Assembly: GCA_002270565.1 (NCBI GenBank)
Contig: NQMI01000096.1
Span: 1-64,000 of the forward strand
From: Stenocarpella maydis
Taxonomy: Eukaryota > Ascomycota > Sordariomycetes > Diaporthales > Diaporthaceae
Direction: 5' to 3'
DNA: 64,000 nt
The notes under the pieces are model-generated. The model had not been told where the DNA came from, made no database searches, and saw only the letters and a list, made by a program, of their open reading frames with translations. Position 1 is the stretch's first letter; every line of letters begins with the position of its first letter. The translations under genes and the position numbers were made by a program. Shown one piece after another: positions 33,444 through 45,650 of this stretch.

Positions 33444-36400
33444 GGAGCTTAGTCACCCGCCGGGGCTCTTCTGTTCAGTGCCTTTGTCCAGAAGCTACGG
33501 GCTTAGTCGGTACCAAATGGTTCATTCGGTCCTCCCGTCGGCGGTCCGGCAGGTTGGCCATTCCACTTGGGCGGCAAAGCCGCCCTCCTTCCACTGCTCT
33601 ACGCTTTCTCATAAAGCATTTACTGCTTTGACGGGGCTTGGTATTTCATTACCATGACACCATGACGTTTTAGCGAGGCGTTTGGCGTATTCGGATCTAG
33701 ACCCATGGACGAGGAGATGGCGTGAGGGAAAAAAAGGTTTATTTATTCCAGCACGGAGGCATGTATGTCAATATGCAACCAGCTCCCAGATGCTGCCTGC
33801 TACGTATTGACAGCCTCCCACCCGGGAACTTTGCCACTGTTCGAGGGGAGGTGGCTTTGATCATCACCAGGAGAAATAGTTTCTGTATGAAAACTGTTCC
33901 CGGAAAATTGCCCGAGGTAGGAGCAATGATCGAAAGTAAAAATTGGTAGGGTAGCTTTAATCCACTGGTAGGCTCCCCCAATGAACAAAAGAAAAGTCTT
34001 CGCTTTCGAGCATTCCATTCTCTACTTCCACTTATCAGTTGCATGTGCCAACCTCGTACATAGCGTCTTATCCGGCCTCGCAGGACCCCTTCCCCGTAAA
34101 GTGGCCGCGTCTAGGCCAAGTGCCCTCCCTGAATGAGGGGCAGTCTGGCATGTTTCTACATACTTTAGAAGCATGGTATTGAGCATAGAAAGCACATGGA
34201 TTTCGAGTGATACGATAGGTGCCCTGTCCACACAAAGCAGGAAGTTGAGCAGTGATATCAATACAGCTGCCAGTATAATCAATCATCCAGCGTACGTAGA
34301 TGTCGCCGGGATAAGGGCAGCATCATCCCAACCCTTTCCCCCTCGAAGCTTGTGGAAAGTGCGCCGACTATGTCGGCAGCTTCTTGGGACAGCTCGGATG
34401 GTCATGCTGCGATAGTAAATATCGCCGAACTACCCAAGATCTGATACAGATGAATATATACTATAATGCAAACCATAACCTTGGTACCCTGAATTTCAGG
34501 CTATATATTATTCATCCAGAATAGTCTACAAAAGGAATCTTAATACCATGCTGCTTATATGGTCTGCTGAAAATGCTGACGTTTGATTAGTAGTAATATT
34601 TACATGCTAATTAGTTTATGGGAGAACCCTAACTCAGAGGGCCCTTCCTCTGGCATGTGGGGGCTCCCCCTTTGGGTATGCAAGGGCCTTCTTTGGGTAT
34701 GCAAGGGCCTTCTTTGGGTTTGTGGAGGGCCTTACTCTGGGGTAATTAAGGGCCCTCCCTCTGGGCGTGTGGAGGGTCCTACTGGGTGGTGTGGAGGGGG
34801 TTCTCTGGAGGAGCGAGTGGAGTGGGTGACAAGGGTGAACCACCTTTACGCTCATTTGAGCCGTAGTACTTGGACGAATAGCTCCTAGGGCCCCGGCAGG
34901 GGCTTTCCACGTGGTATTATAATTAGCTAGCTATCGTCGGAATACGTGGCCATCGTGTTGTAGCCAACTAGACTAAAAGGGGTGGGAATGCCACGGTCTA
35001 CTAGTGCTTTCCTATACAGTTGGCGGATACTACAGCCACTAGGAAATATAAACACCTTGGGTGGATGGTATTCAGAAACCCATTCCTCCCCTGTTTTTTA
35101 AGAGCAAAGGGGCCGGAATCGGGCCTGCAGGCCTGGCTTCCCAAACGTGGTGCACATGTGCGAGCATACATGTCTCACTTCACCTCTTCTCTGCCCCGAG
35201 GTAACAAAAATACGCTGTAGCGCGATATGTAAGTCCTTTTTTTCAGTTATGCGGGGAAGATAATCTTTTATATTGAACTGATATCTAAAGAATAGTGCGG
35301 GACCTCAGTTAATGTTACTTCTGTATGATTCGTGGACCTGGCTTGCTCACAACTGCAGCTGTGCCGGTATCATGGCTCAATTGTCCACCTAGCTGAAGCG
35401 CCGCAGAATGCAATTTACAAGACATGAATTCTCTACCGGACGAGAACTGTTATGTGAAACTCTTGGTTGGAGATACTCGCATGTTCTGGTCTCTTCGCGA
35501 CACAATGCGGCTCAGTGCCAAGTTTGAAGCATTGCCTTTATAAGACCAGGAGCCCAACCCACAAGAACATACGGCCATAGACACAGGAAAATACGAGATC
35601 CCATCCGCTCTCCCATAGTCAAGCCTGTGTGGATTAGTAATTGGGGCAGTGACGACCAGCGAATACCCGGTGCTGTATGTTTTTGGGTATTTTTGGGTCC
35701 TTGGTGGGTCCGTATGGTGGTCAGACTTGTGACTGTATTTTTGTACTTGGATTTATTGTATTTATGACTTTGTGTTTTGTATTTTTTGTTATCTCACAAC
35801 TCTGATGGTGGTGGGTCTGTATGGATAGGCGTGGATGACGTCCAAGACACTCTTCAGTTTCGTGCTGGGTGATTTTGAATTATTCATCTACACTTGCGCA
35901 CTGATAGGATGAATACTTATGTGCGACCTAATGGCTTGACTTTACTTTAATAAAGTTTGATCAAGGTTAGTTGGTAGGTATTTGCTTTTACCTCACATAT
36001 ACCTGGGTATCTATCAATACATCACATTTTCCGAAATCAAGTATTCAGGCCTAGGATTAAATTTGTCTTTGTTTGTCTAGACTTAGCGGCTGGTGTCCCT
36101 GTGCCTAGGGAAGTACCAGTCTCTGTTTATAACCCCATTTTCTAAACCTCGATGTCTAAACGCAGAGAAATTAGCATACCATGCTTATATCCTCTTAAAG
36201 TGTCTTACCATAGTTAATAGTGCGAATTGGGTTCCATCCAGATTTATGGTACTAGAATAGCATAATATGGGCACCTTTCATATTTGTACTAGATTCCAGT
36301 AACTCGGAACATTATAAATTGCTTCCCGTCCTTCTTCTCAGAATACTTGAATTATAATGCAATTTTCATTCTTGAAACATGCTTAGTGTACTTTACTTAT

Positions 36401-37858
36401 CATATGGGCTGGACTTAATTAAGGTCGACCGAAATACAGTCTTGCTGGTTAATCTTGAGATCATCAAAGATATAAGATTCTCTGCTTATAAGATCTATAG
36501 ATTAGGCCCCCCCCCCCAAGGTGATTCATATCCTCCAGAACTTTATACAACAAGGATAAACCCTTTGAATTAAACTATAGACACCAGCCTTTTGTGAGGC
36601 TTTGGTTGGTACAGCTTTACTAGTAGTTGTCCTCCATGGACATGATGTCTCCGGCATCAGAAGCTTCTATTTTAAAAGTCAGACCGTATTCATATCATAG
36701 ATTTTCCTCAGACCAAGGAGAAGATTTATTCGGAACAGATTTGCCCAACCTTCAGCGACGACCAAAAAATTGATGGGCTACGAGGCGGTGATCAGAGTTG
36801 GAAGCACGACGCAGGAGAATGCATTGCATGTGGCTATCTCATCCAAGAACTTAAGTCACCGTCAGCAGTCAGCTTGCTTCATAGAGGCATAGGAAGATGC
36901 CCCTAGCCCAGATGTGTGCTGTAGGCGTATTTATAATTGCAAGTTTTCTTTCTCGCTAAGCTACATTGCTGCAGCTACTTCTCATCTTCAAAAATAAGCC
37001 TGCAGTGGGTTATATTATCATGCAGGAAGACTCGGGTGCGCTGATCTCCGACCCAGCGTCCCTGCCAGTTCAGATGAACGTGAGCCCACTACCAGAATCG
37101 GCCCCCAGCCAACCGAAAACTGCTCTAGAAATCGTCGGTTCCGCGTTTGGCACGGAATCACGAGGCGCACGTTGACGTGCACCGAAACCTAGTGGCCATG
37201 CGAAAACAGACGTTTGCGCACCGCCAGACCCCTTCAAAGATGGCAGGTCCGGCGCGTCCTGCATTATTTCGGCGAGGACCTCATCTTTCAGCTGCCTTCG
37301 CCATTTCTGCAGGGAAAAGTTGGCTAAAGTGAAATGTCGGCCGCGCCGAGGGCATATATCGCCCCAGCTGCATGAGCGGTCTGGTCCTGACTTGAAATGC
37401 CACGCTGTCGTTTGACTTTATTCCTGTTGAGATAAAGTTGGGAGACCTCGCTGAGTGTGGTTCCCCATCCCTGTCAATATACTAGCCCCGGTCACTTCTT
37501 CCCGCTCACCCAGATGATGTTGCATGTCTCACGACGTAGAAACACCGAAATGCATGTGATGGCGACGCTTCCACAGAAGAGGGCTGACCCACAAATGAAG
37601 CAAGCGTCTCGACTGTTGGCACACTGAAATTAACAGTAGGTTCTGCTGCATTCAGTGGTGGATGTCTTGATATTCCCCACGTGTCCAATAGGTATCCTTC
37701 TTAGTTCTTTCCATCGTTGACTCGCTGTGCCGACCAGACGGGTCTGAGGTTGAGAAGGAACTGGATCGTGTATCTTGGTAAATGCATCCAGTTCGCTGGC
37801 CTTGTTTTATGAAGCGGACGCGAGGAGGCATGATGAGACGGGCCGACACGTCTGTATC
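33444..37858. other. 4.4-kb gene-free region with AT-rich block
   Basis: The 3' flank of GCN5, then from about 34.4 to 37.0 kb an AT-rich block with no long open frames. It contains a GGGCC minisatellite (34639-34812), a GCCCC-GGCA-GGGGC hairpin near 34890-34905 and a C10 run at 36516-36525. The composition contrasts with neighbouring genes and resembles repeat-derived RIP-mutated DNA. I could not identify a transposon protein in it. Confidence 0.55.
34639..34812 (+). repeat. GGGCC minisatellite (about 22-bp unit)
   Basis: About eight imperfect units of 21-24 bp with consensus close to GGGCCYTYYTCTGGGTRTGTGGA. Two adjacent units (34683-34724 area) are nearly identical. The same unit, inverted, fills the centre of the hAT-like element at 51.5-51.9 kb. 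Confidence 0.8.
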
Positions 37859-38824
37859 CTAAGCCTGGCCGCGTTGGGCATGCGACGTGCCGCCATCCTC
37901 GAATCCTTGCAAGGCGCCGGGCATGCGGAGGTTCGAATAGGAGCTGCGCGCTGCCGGGCTGTGGGTGGTGTGGGATACGGATGGGAGGGGAGCAGACAGA
38001 AGGCTGAAGATGCTCGAGCTCGAGGTTGCGGATGAGGCGGACGAGACTGCTGAGCGGCCCTGCAGGCGGTTGTCCTCAGCACGCAGGCCATCTCTGATCA
38101 AATCCCGCAGGAACTCGGGGATATCATGCCAGTTGCCGGCTCTCGCGGCGTCGATGAACCGGGGAGGAAAAAGATCCTGAGGGGAGACATGGGTGATCCT
38201 CTCTCGCATTTGCGAGATCTCGCCAGTCTCGACCGCGTTCTTGAACCACTGCTCCCAAGCCTCGTCCACGGGCAAAGACAGGTCGCCCGCATTTCTAGCA
38301 GCAACCCGCTGGCGCAGCTGCTCGTTCAAGGCGACGCCGACGCTCTCCAGCTCTCCATCGCTGTCGTCCCCGTCGGCCTCGGCCATCGCGTCGTCGTCCT
38401 CGACCGAGCCTGAGCCTATGGGGCGTGCGTGGCGGTCGGGCCAGTGGGGCATGCCGTCGGCCGCTGTGTCGTGGATAATGGTGTTCTGCTCCCGCTCGTA
38501 CCGGACCTTTGCCCATTTGGTGCCCTCCCATTTTGTCAGGCCGGCGATTTCGCTTGGTGTGAGGCGCAGGGCGTCAAACGCGCGGAACATTCTCCGATGC
38601 CATTGCCACCTGCTGAGGCGAGCCCGGTGGGTTGGATTGGTGTAGTCGAGACCTGGGTACTTTGCCTCTGCGGTGTCGAGATGGCCGTAGAAGGAGTGGA
38701 CCTCCTGGCGGACCTCGAGGATCAGGTGTCGCTGGAGGAGGGCATGGAAGTTCTGTGGCTCCTGAGGCTTTGGCTTGGGGAACATCTGCTCGAAGACGAG
38801 CTGGTCGACGGGCCGGCCCTTCAT
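37859..38824 (-). CDS. Conserved fungal protein of unknown function
   Basis: A 321-aa frame counted from MKGRPVDQLVFEQMFP; that ATG has a good context (CAACATG). An in-frame Met at 39052 would add 76 residues of low-complexity Pro/Thr-rich sequence. Residues 1-110 look folded: NFHALLQRHLILEVRQEVHS, HRARLSRWQWHRRMFRAFDA, LRLTPSEIAGLTKWEGTKWA. The TPSEIAGLTKWEG stretch looks like a helix-turn-helix. A linker with acidic runs follows (SVEDDDAMAEADGDDSDGEL), then a second helical block (DEAWEQWFKNAVETGEISQM, FIDAARAGNWHDIPEFLRDL) and a Ser-rich tail. I do not recognise the family. No intron is evident. One ambiguous base lies upstream at 39186. Confidence 0.7.
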   Translation of the reverse strand: MKGRPVDQLVFEQMFPKPKPQEPQNFHALLQRHLILEVRQEVHSFYGHLDTAEAKYPGLDYTNPTHRARLSRWQWHRRMFRAFDALRLTPSEIAGLTKWEGTKWAKVRYEREQNTIIHDTAADGMPHWPDRHARPIGSGSVEDDDAMAEADGDDSDGELESVGVALNEQLRQRVAARNAGDLSLPVDEAWEQWFKNAVETGEISQMRERITHVSPQDLFPPRFIDAARAGNWHDIPEFLRDLIRDGLRAEDNRLQGRSAVSSASSATSSSSIFSLLSAPLPSVSHTTHSPAARSSYSNLRMPGALQGFEDGGTSHAQRGQA

Positions 38825-39731
38825 GTTGGGCGACTGGGGTCGTGGGGGGGGTGCCAGGAGTGGTGTTGTTGGGGGCGCCGGGTCTAAAGGGAGGATGGCG
38901 TCTTGGGCAGGTGGAGGAAGGGGTCGGTGGGATCCGCCACGAGTGGTGGTGTTGTGGTCGGCAGTGGGCAGGCGGGACGAATGCTGACGGTAAGGAATGT
39001 ACGTAGCCCTTTGACAAGTAAATGTGGGTTCCGTGTTGAGGGGGACTGGCATGGAACGGCCGGCGTGCGAGTTTGGATTCCCCTTGCAATGGCACCTGGA
39101 CCGAGGGAGAGAAGGAGGTCGGATCGAAGGAGAGACGCGGAGGGCAGGAGCGCCGGAAGGGAGAGGGCGTGGTGAGAACGGGGGGNGGGGGGGGGGGGCA
39201 GGGAAGGGAGGGAGACGAAAAGTGAAGTGCCCGAGTAGGTAAAGCCGTGAGGTTGTCGCTGTCGCTGTCACGGGGAAGAGGGAGCAGCAGGGCGAGAGAG
39301 GGAGAGGCAGAGGCAGAAGTAGGAACAGGTAGAAAGGACCTCGAGGCAGGAAGAGGCAGGCGGGAGGTCTGCTTTTGACTGAGCAGCGCAACGCAGCCCT
39401 GCGTGACTGGCCGTGCCCTTGGATGGGCACAGGTGCAAGTTGTTGCATTTGGGACTGGTGAGACTGACTGGTGACTTGGGCGCGCGCCGGGAGATGACAG
39501 GTACCCCTACGGAGCAGAGACTACGTATACCTCGTGTGTGGGTGTTCTCGGGGGTACCTGGGTACATGACATGCAATGCGCGCCCTGCCCTGCAATCCAC
39601 ACAAGCACAAGCAAAAGATGATGTGTGCAAGGGTTTGCTGATGCTGAGTGGGTGGTGGAGGCCATGTGCCGCGGGCCTGGACATTTACGGGCTTGCAGGC
39701 CGCTCGGTAGTATCAGCCCACATACCCAGGT

Positions 39732-39836
39732 ATGTGGTACCCAGGCATGTGGTACCCAGGCATGTGGTACCCAGGCATGTGGTACCCAGGCATGTGGTAC
39801 CCAGGCATGTGGTACCCAGGCATGTGGTACCCAGGT
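39732..39836 (+). repeat. 15-bp tandem repeat, 7 copies
   Basis: Seven consecutive 15-bp units of ATGTGGTACCCAGGC, essentially identical, each with a GGTACC palindrome. In one frame it would read as MWYPG repeats, but no gene surrounds it. The flanks (CATACCCAGGT, CAGGTATAC) are partial units. Confidence 0.95.
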
Positions 39837-42302
39837 ATACTCCGTACCTCTATTGTCTATCTGTCTACCTACAGCATAGATACCGCAATGCTGTTGATGG
39901 CCTTGGCCGGGCCAACGGCGAATTACCCTCCTGCTCAACGTGTGTAGTTGATGATTCGGGTCTTTGGGGATGGGGGAAACCTTGGGGCCCCGTGAGGACC
40001 GTGTTCGCGGCACGGGGTACTGTGTGCGGACGCGTGGGTCCAGACCAGTATTTGCTACTGGGCGTACTATACCGGGGGGTATTCAGGTGCTCTGGTGGTG
40101 TAAGCCCGGCCGGGTGCAGCAGGATGCAGGACATGGTGATCAGTCATGGCTGCGGTCACCCGGTTTCTGGGTAATCCTGGGGGTTCATGACTTGCAAGAC
40201 GGAAACGATCCAAGCCCTCACCCACGCCCGACAGACCACAGGCCCAGCCCGAGCCCAGACGCGCCAGTCAGTCTCCTTCTTGACCATGCCCACGCCCCCT
40301 GCAGCCCGGGCAAGTGTCTGGGTGCCGGCGAGACCGCCTGGATGCAGCTTGCATTCCCGACTGACTCTTGCCCGCCGTCCTCGCGAGGGCATCACCAACC
40401 AGCCAAGACAACAACAAAACAAGGCCAGCCCCTGCGAGTGCGCTGCACCACGCCTTTTGCTTTGGCTAGGTCCGGCCCCAGACGGCATTATTGCTCGCCT
40501 GTGCGGGCTGGCCGGGCTGGCAGGGCACGGCGGCCGGCATGCTCCACGGCTGGCCATCAAGGGCCGAGCCTTTGACGCGGTCCGGCTAGGGTCGTTTCGT
40601 TCCGGGGCTGGGACGCATACACAGGACGCTGCTGTAGCTGTAGTGCCTGTCCGGGTACGTCGCCCGTGGCTCCTTGGTAGTGCCATAGCGGCAAGGCAAT
40701 AATAGCACACACTATGTTAATACATGGTAGATATCCCCTGCCCTGGACATTTGTTTGTTGTTGCGTGCGTGCCAGTCGGCAAGCCATGGTGATATGAGGC
40801 CGTGCCCTCCCCCCGTCCGTCATCTTCGCACATGACGAGGCCATCAGCAGACTGAACCCGCCCCTCGGCGACCTGTCACACCCGCGACAGACCGGCTCGG
40901 CCGACCACACCGCCGTACCCGGCACTTTCTTGTACTTTCCACCGCGCCCACTCAGACAGACCAGAACAGCACAACAGAACACAGGCTGACAGCACAGCAG
41001 AGCACAGCTCAGCACACACGAGGGTGGGGACCGTGGCCGCCTCCCAGCGGCCCCCAACACCGCCGAATGAGATGCCACCACGGCGCTCTGATTCAACCTC
41101 ATCACAAACAAGGCCCGGCTCCCCCGGCGGCCCTTCGTCGCGGCCCATTCAAACTCGCATCCCTCCGGCCCGCCCACGAGGCCCTTCTTGCTCCTTGCTG
41201 CTCTTTGTTGTCCTGCCCCTCCCCCCTCCCTCATCTCGCCTCTGTCGCTGATTCATCGTCTCTGGCCCAATCGTCGCCTGTCCCGTAGCAGACGAAAACC
41301 GCAAACCATCACCACCCTGGGTTGTCCTTCGCTCCACTGTCCCCCCCCCAGCTCCTGCCCACACAAACCCGGGCCGCTTTTGAGGACGCCATGGTAATAA
41401 GCGCGGGAAGCCATCTCCAAGCCAGCCGTCAGATTTTACCCGACTGATGCCTGGGCCGTCGTTACCCCCCCCCCCTTTCTTTGCCGACCAACCACCACCA
41501 CCACCTCGCCAGCTGATCAGTTCAGACCAGATCACATCAGATCGGCAGGCTGAAAACTCAAAGACAAAGTCCTCTACCTTCCTCCTCCTCGTGGAGTGAT
41601 CGCTGGGAGCCTTGGATACGAGCGCCGGCCGCATCGCCGGCCGCACCCCTCAGATGCCAGAGCTCACCCATCCTCACCGGCCTTGTCCGGACCTCGCGAA
41701 AGGCTCCGCCATTTATGGGCGCGCCTAAGGCCTGCGGTTGGATGGTCATGTCTCGCGCCAAGAGCACACCGCTGCCGTTGGCATGATGGGCCATGTTCGA
41801 ACCCATGGGCTCATGCCCTATCATGCCCTTGGTCTTTTACTCTCCCTGCTTCTGTTGCTCGCACTCAAACCCCCCCCCCCCGGTAAGCATGATTATGTGG
41901 AAAAGGCGCGTCACAGATCCTGTGGCCCCGCGACACGCTCCAAAGCCCTCGGGGCTCAAGCGAGATTTCATCTCCGCACGCGCGCGCTCACGTACGCGGA
42001 GTACATAACGAGATGTCGTACATCAATGATCGGGGTGCCAAGCCTTGTCCCGAGGCGTCCTTCTAGCTCCCCTAACAGAAAATGGGCCAAGGCTCCCTCT
42101 GCCTGACACCCCACAGATAGATGAGGGACGCCACGCTGCAGGCGGAGGAGAGGAGAGGGCCCACGGCAGGGTGTGTGCTAGCCGCCTATGCCAGCGGCTG
42201 CATGAATTTGACAGGCGCTCCGTAGGCGTGGGCCATTTCATGCATGCAGGTGGCCCATCGCTCCCAGCCTGCTGGGTCGTCCCAGCGCCTTAACTGGGTC
42301 TG

Positions 42303-42303
<1 letters not shown>

Positions 42304-42341
<38 letters not shown>

Positions 42342-42352
42342 CCGGCCTGCCT
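42304..42352. repeat. CTGC tetranucleotide microsatellite
   Basis: About twelve units of CTGC/TGCC with one CGGC interruption near the right end. Confidence 0.9.
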
Positions 42353-42405
42353 GTAGATTTGCGTAGTCCATGAGGTAAAGCTATACTACAAGTTGGGCAA
42401 AAGAG

Positions 42406-42440
<35 letters not shown>
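42406..42440. repeat. Poly-A run, 35 nt
   Basis: An uninterrupted run of A preceded by AAAAGAG. No retroelement or gene end could be tied to it. Confidence 0.9.
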
Positions 42441-42442
<2 letters not shown>

Positions 42443-43466
42443 CCCGGTCGGTATTCACTTGACATGCGAGTACACCCCTGCTTCTGCTACCTGCTGCCGA
42501 CCGCAAGTCATGATAACTAGCAAACTTGACAAGTTTGTGTCAGTGTGTGCTTCAATGCCAGCGGTGTGCGTCATGTCGAACCCCAAACCAGCCTCGCCGT
42601 CTCAGCCTGGGCAATCTGATGCGATGCCACAAGGCTAGCCGTCCACCAGGTACGAGTCAGATAATCATCTTTTTCCTCGGATACACACATACAGCCTGGT
42701 TATCACTCCAGCACGTCAGTCAAAGTAAGCATTGCCATGGCCGGAGAGACAAGCCATGGGCCCTAAGGACCTTCGTTGCAAGGCTGGCCGTCTGCAGCAT
42801 TTTGGCACCATGGGTATCTTGGTGGGTGGCTTGAGGCATCATATCATTGTACAGATGGGTAAAATAGAAAGGACCGACATGACTGACCGTGCGGAACTCT
42901 TGGAACATTTATGCTGGGCAGAATCTCTTATGACGGCAGGTTGCCAGACATTTTAGTTTGAGCCAATACACCGATCCTCTCAATTCACCAGACGAACCCC
43001 CGTTGGCATCAGCTGGCTACAAAAGCATGTTCCGTTCTGTATGTGGCTGGGAAAGAGATGGTCCATGTGCACCAATGCCCCCGGTGGGCGCTTGCTTCCG
43101 TATGAAATGTCATCCCCCAGAACAGGTGTCGAGAAGAACAAAGTAATCCATCTTGATCAAATGTAGGTCCGTAAAAACTACACATGGCAGCCTATCTACG
43201 AGGCGGAGACACGCCAGAAGAGAAAAGAAGTCCCAGGTCATCATGCCCTTCCGTAATCCAGTTATAGCACCGCGCTGTAAGTATCCTTGTCCAACGTCTC
43301 CCATAACCCGTTTGCTTGTCGTGCATGTCGTTTAGCATCGTCGTCGTCGTCGCTCGTAATGATAATGACTTGTCAGCCCCTCCTTTCCTCTGTGTGCCTG
43401 GGCCGCTACTCAGGTCCTCCTCATTATATCCAAGGCAGGCTCCTCCAACCCTTGCAGACATCAACC

Positions 43467-43566
43467 TCACTCATCTTGGGCCCATGCTGGCTCTGTGGGG
43501 TACCTCCGGCCACTGACGCCTTTGATCTCCGGGCTAGTCGCCCTGTCCCTTTCTCGGTCTCTATCT

Positions 43567-43602
<36 letters not shown>

Positions 43603-45650
43603 TCGTAACCGCTGCCTCCCCTCCGCCTCCTGTCCCTCTCGGGGGCATACCTATCCCGATCCCGCGGGTCGAAAGCCTCATGCCTGTATCTGTCCACGTC
43701 AGCATGGCTGCTCGTCCTCCGCGGGTTCTCCGGCCGGCGCAGATACCTCGCCTCCTTGTCCTTCCTGCTCCGTGGCTTCTCCCTCGGGTCGACATCCTCC
43801 CAGTCTGGCGGCGCGTCCCTGCTCCGACGGGGCGGCCTGTCCCGGTCTCGTTCGTATGCCTCCCTCTCACGTTCGCGACGGTCTCGTTCCCGCTCCCGAA
43901 GCCTCCGTCTCCGCCGCCGGTCTCGCTCCTCCGAGTCGGAGGCACTCTGGTCGTCATACGACCAGCTGCGGCTCACTTTCGAAGCGCCGGGGAGGCTGTC
44001 CTTTGAGAGCCGGTCGGTCCGGTCCATGGGTATCGTGCCGCTTCCGCTGCTGTTCATGTTACGCCTGGGCTGCTTGTCCGACAATATCGGGAGTATAGTG
44101 GAGACCTTGTCGATTTTGTCCTTGGCCCAGTCCTTTGCTCCCTCAAATGGTGCCCCGCTCTTCTTCCGTCCGCCTGGAAGAGGAGAATCCCGGCCGTCGG
44201 ATCTTATCTTGACTCCGCCATCTGCCCTATCCGCCCCCCTGAGGCTTGACACTGGGATGGCGGGTGACCCGCCGGGCGCGAGCGGCGGGATGCCTGGAGA
44301 GGGCGTGGCCGAGTCCGCGACATGGGCATATCGTGCTGCAACCTTGGGACCGCGGGGCGGAGGCGCGTGGTGACCAGAGCCCCGTCTCGACCGGGGGCTC
44401 ATGTCAGCCTCGGAATCTGAATCGTCGCTGCTGAAACCACGTCGGGGGTGAGAATGGCGTCTCGGCGGGGCGGGTCTTCCAGGGTGCAGGTGTACAGACG
44501 AGAACTGTTCCTGGGGGGACGGGTAGTCTGAGAAAGACCGCCGCCGAGCGCGCTCTTCACGAGCGATGTCTTCTGCCGATGAGCCGTTCCTGGGCCTCTC
44601 CATCCGGTCGGGCGACACGCGCACAGGAGCGCCTCTCGGATACCGCGTGTGGCCTGGGCTGACATGTGCAAAGAACGGAGGGCGGTGGTTGAAATAGTCG
44701 GATGCGTGGCTCGTTGGCCTTGACCGGGCAGCTGAGCCGCCTACCGAGTCTGGCGCTGGGACATGCGAGTATGCTTCCTTTGCGCGATCAGCTGCAGATG
44801 GGAAGGTGGGCCTGGGCGAGGCCTTTGGTGTCGCCTCCTTGCGCAGCTTCTCGCCGCAGGCTGTATGCCATGCGGTGATGTCCGGGTCGGGCACGGCAGG
44901 GAAGGAGGTAGCAGAGATGTCCTTGGGGAAGGGCTCGCCGGTGTCTGGATTCTTCAGGTCCCATTTCTTGACTGCGAAGATTAGATAGGGCACATGCTCC
45001 TCGGGCTCGAGCAGGACCTGGATGGACTGCCAGCGGACGAAGCCCCTTGGGGTCAGGGATGGCACGGTGGGGGCCTCGTAGTCATTTTCGGTGGGCTGGA
45101 GAGTGTGCTGGCAGCCAAAGACCTGCCAGATGTAGGAGATGGACTCGCTCGGGGCATCCACGAAGAGTCCTGGTAGCGGGACGGTAGCCACAGGTCAGCA
45201 AACGCGGTGTGCGACAGAGCTCAGCATGTCGGCGCAGCGACGGCACTGCTACGGAGGCTGGCGGGGACGGAGGGCTCACGGTCGTAGTCGCCGCCGACGG
45301 CCTTGTAGAAGGCGGCAAGCTTGGAGGGGCTCAGGGTCTGGTCGTGCTTGTCGCCGACGTTGTGCATCTAGAAGGAGGGGCACGGCGGGTGTTGTCAGCG
45401 GCCTGTCCGGGTCCGGCGCGGGGCATTAAGACTCTAGACTGGCGGGCAGGCGGGCAGGCGGGCACACGAAGGAGGGGCGACGTCAGGCGCAACTTACAAC
45501 GTACAGCGCGATGGCGCGCAAGAGGGCGTCGAAAACCTTGGTGGGGGTCTTGTTCGCCTCGTAGAGGTAGCCGTAGAAGCCGTTCGCATCGGCAGCGGAA
45601 TTCGGCATGGGCATGGGCTCGGGCTCGGGAGCTGTTGCGTTGGTGGCCAT
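43467..45650 (-). CDS. DUF7514-type fungal protein
   Basis: Three exons: 45650-45498, 45367-45280 and 45169-43467 (donors GTAAGT and GTGAGC, acceptors CTAG and CCAG; phases 0 and 1), 647 aa. The N-terminal about 190 residues form the conserved domain: NGFYGYLYEANKTPTKVFDA, KLAAFYKAVGGDYD, SISYIWQVFGCQHTLQPTEN, GFVRWQSIQVLLEPEEHVPY and DITAWHTACGEKLRKEA. This matches my recollection of the fungal domain listed as DUF7514, of unknown function. The rest is disordered: Ser/Pro/Arg-rich, then a strongly charged Arg/Asp/Glu tail including seven RD dipeptides coded by a GTCCCT-type hexamer repeat at about 43571-43603. It ends EPAWAQDE. No enzymatic motif is visible. Confidence 0.82.
43571..43603. 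repeat. Hexanucleotide repeat inside coding sequence
   Basis: About six CTGTCC units that encode an RDRDRD run in the C-terminal tail of the minus-strand DUF7514-type protein. Confidence 0.85.

Larger units (their letters stand above)
38825..43466. other. 4.6-kb gene-free region with simple and tandem repeats
   Basis: Upstream flank of the 321-aa gene and downstream flank of the DUF7514 gene. It holds the 15-bp KpnI-type tandem array, a CTGC tetranucleotide run, a 35-nt A run, and C runs near 41340, 41466 and 41872. Short open frames are present but none is convincing. One unknown base is at 39186. Confidence 0.5.

Noticed and set aside
35300..35330. A second hAT-like end (CAGTTAATGTTA)
   Set aside because: No inverted partner or 8-bp duplication was found nearby.
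39732..39947. Small gene encoding MWYPG pentapeptide repeats
   Set aside because: The open frame is a by-product of a 15-bp tandem repeat; the other frames are equally open and the flanks show no coding character.
40156..41646. Several 150-225-codon minus frames between the 321-aa gene and the DUF7514 gene
   Set aside because: No family motif, low-complexity Gly/Arg/Cys content, and mutual overlap in different frames.
41780..41815. GGTTCGAAC on minus near 41793 as a possible tRNA end
   Set aside because: The flanking CATG/CATG stem is only 4 bp and there is no cloverleaf.
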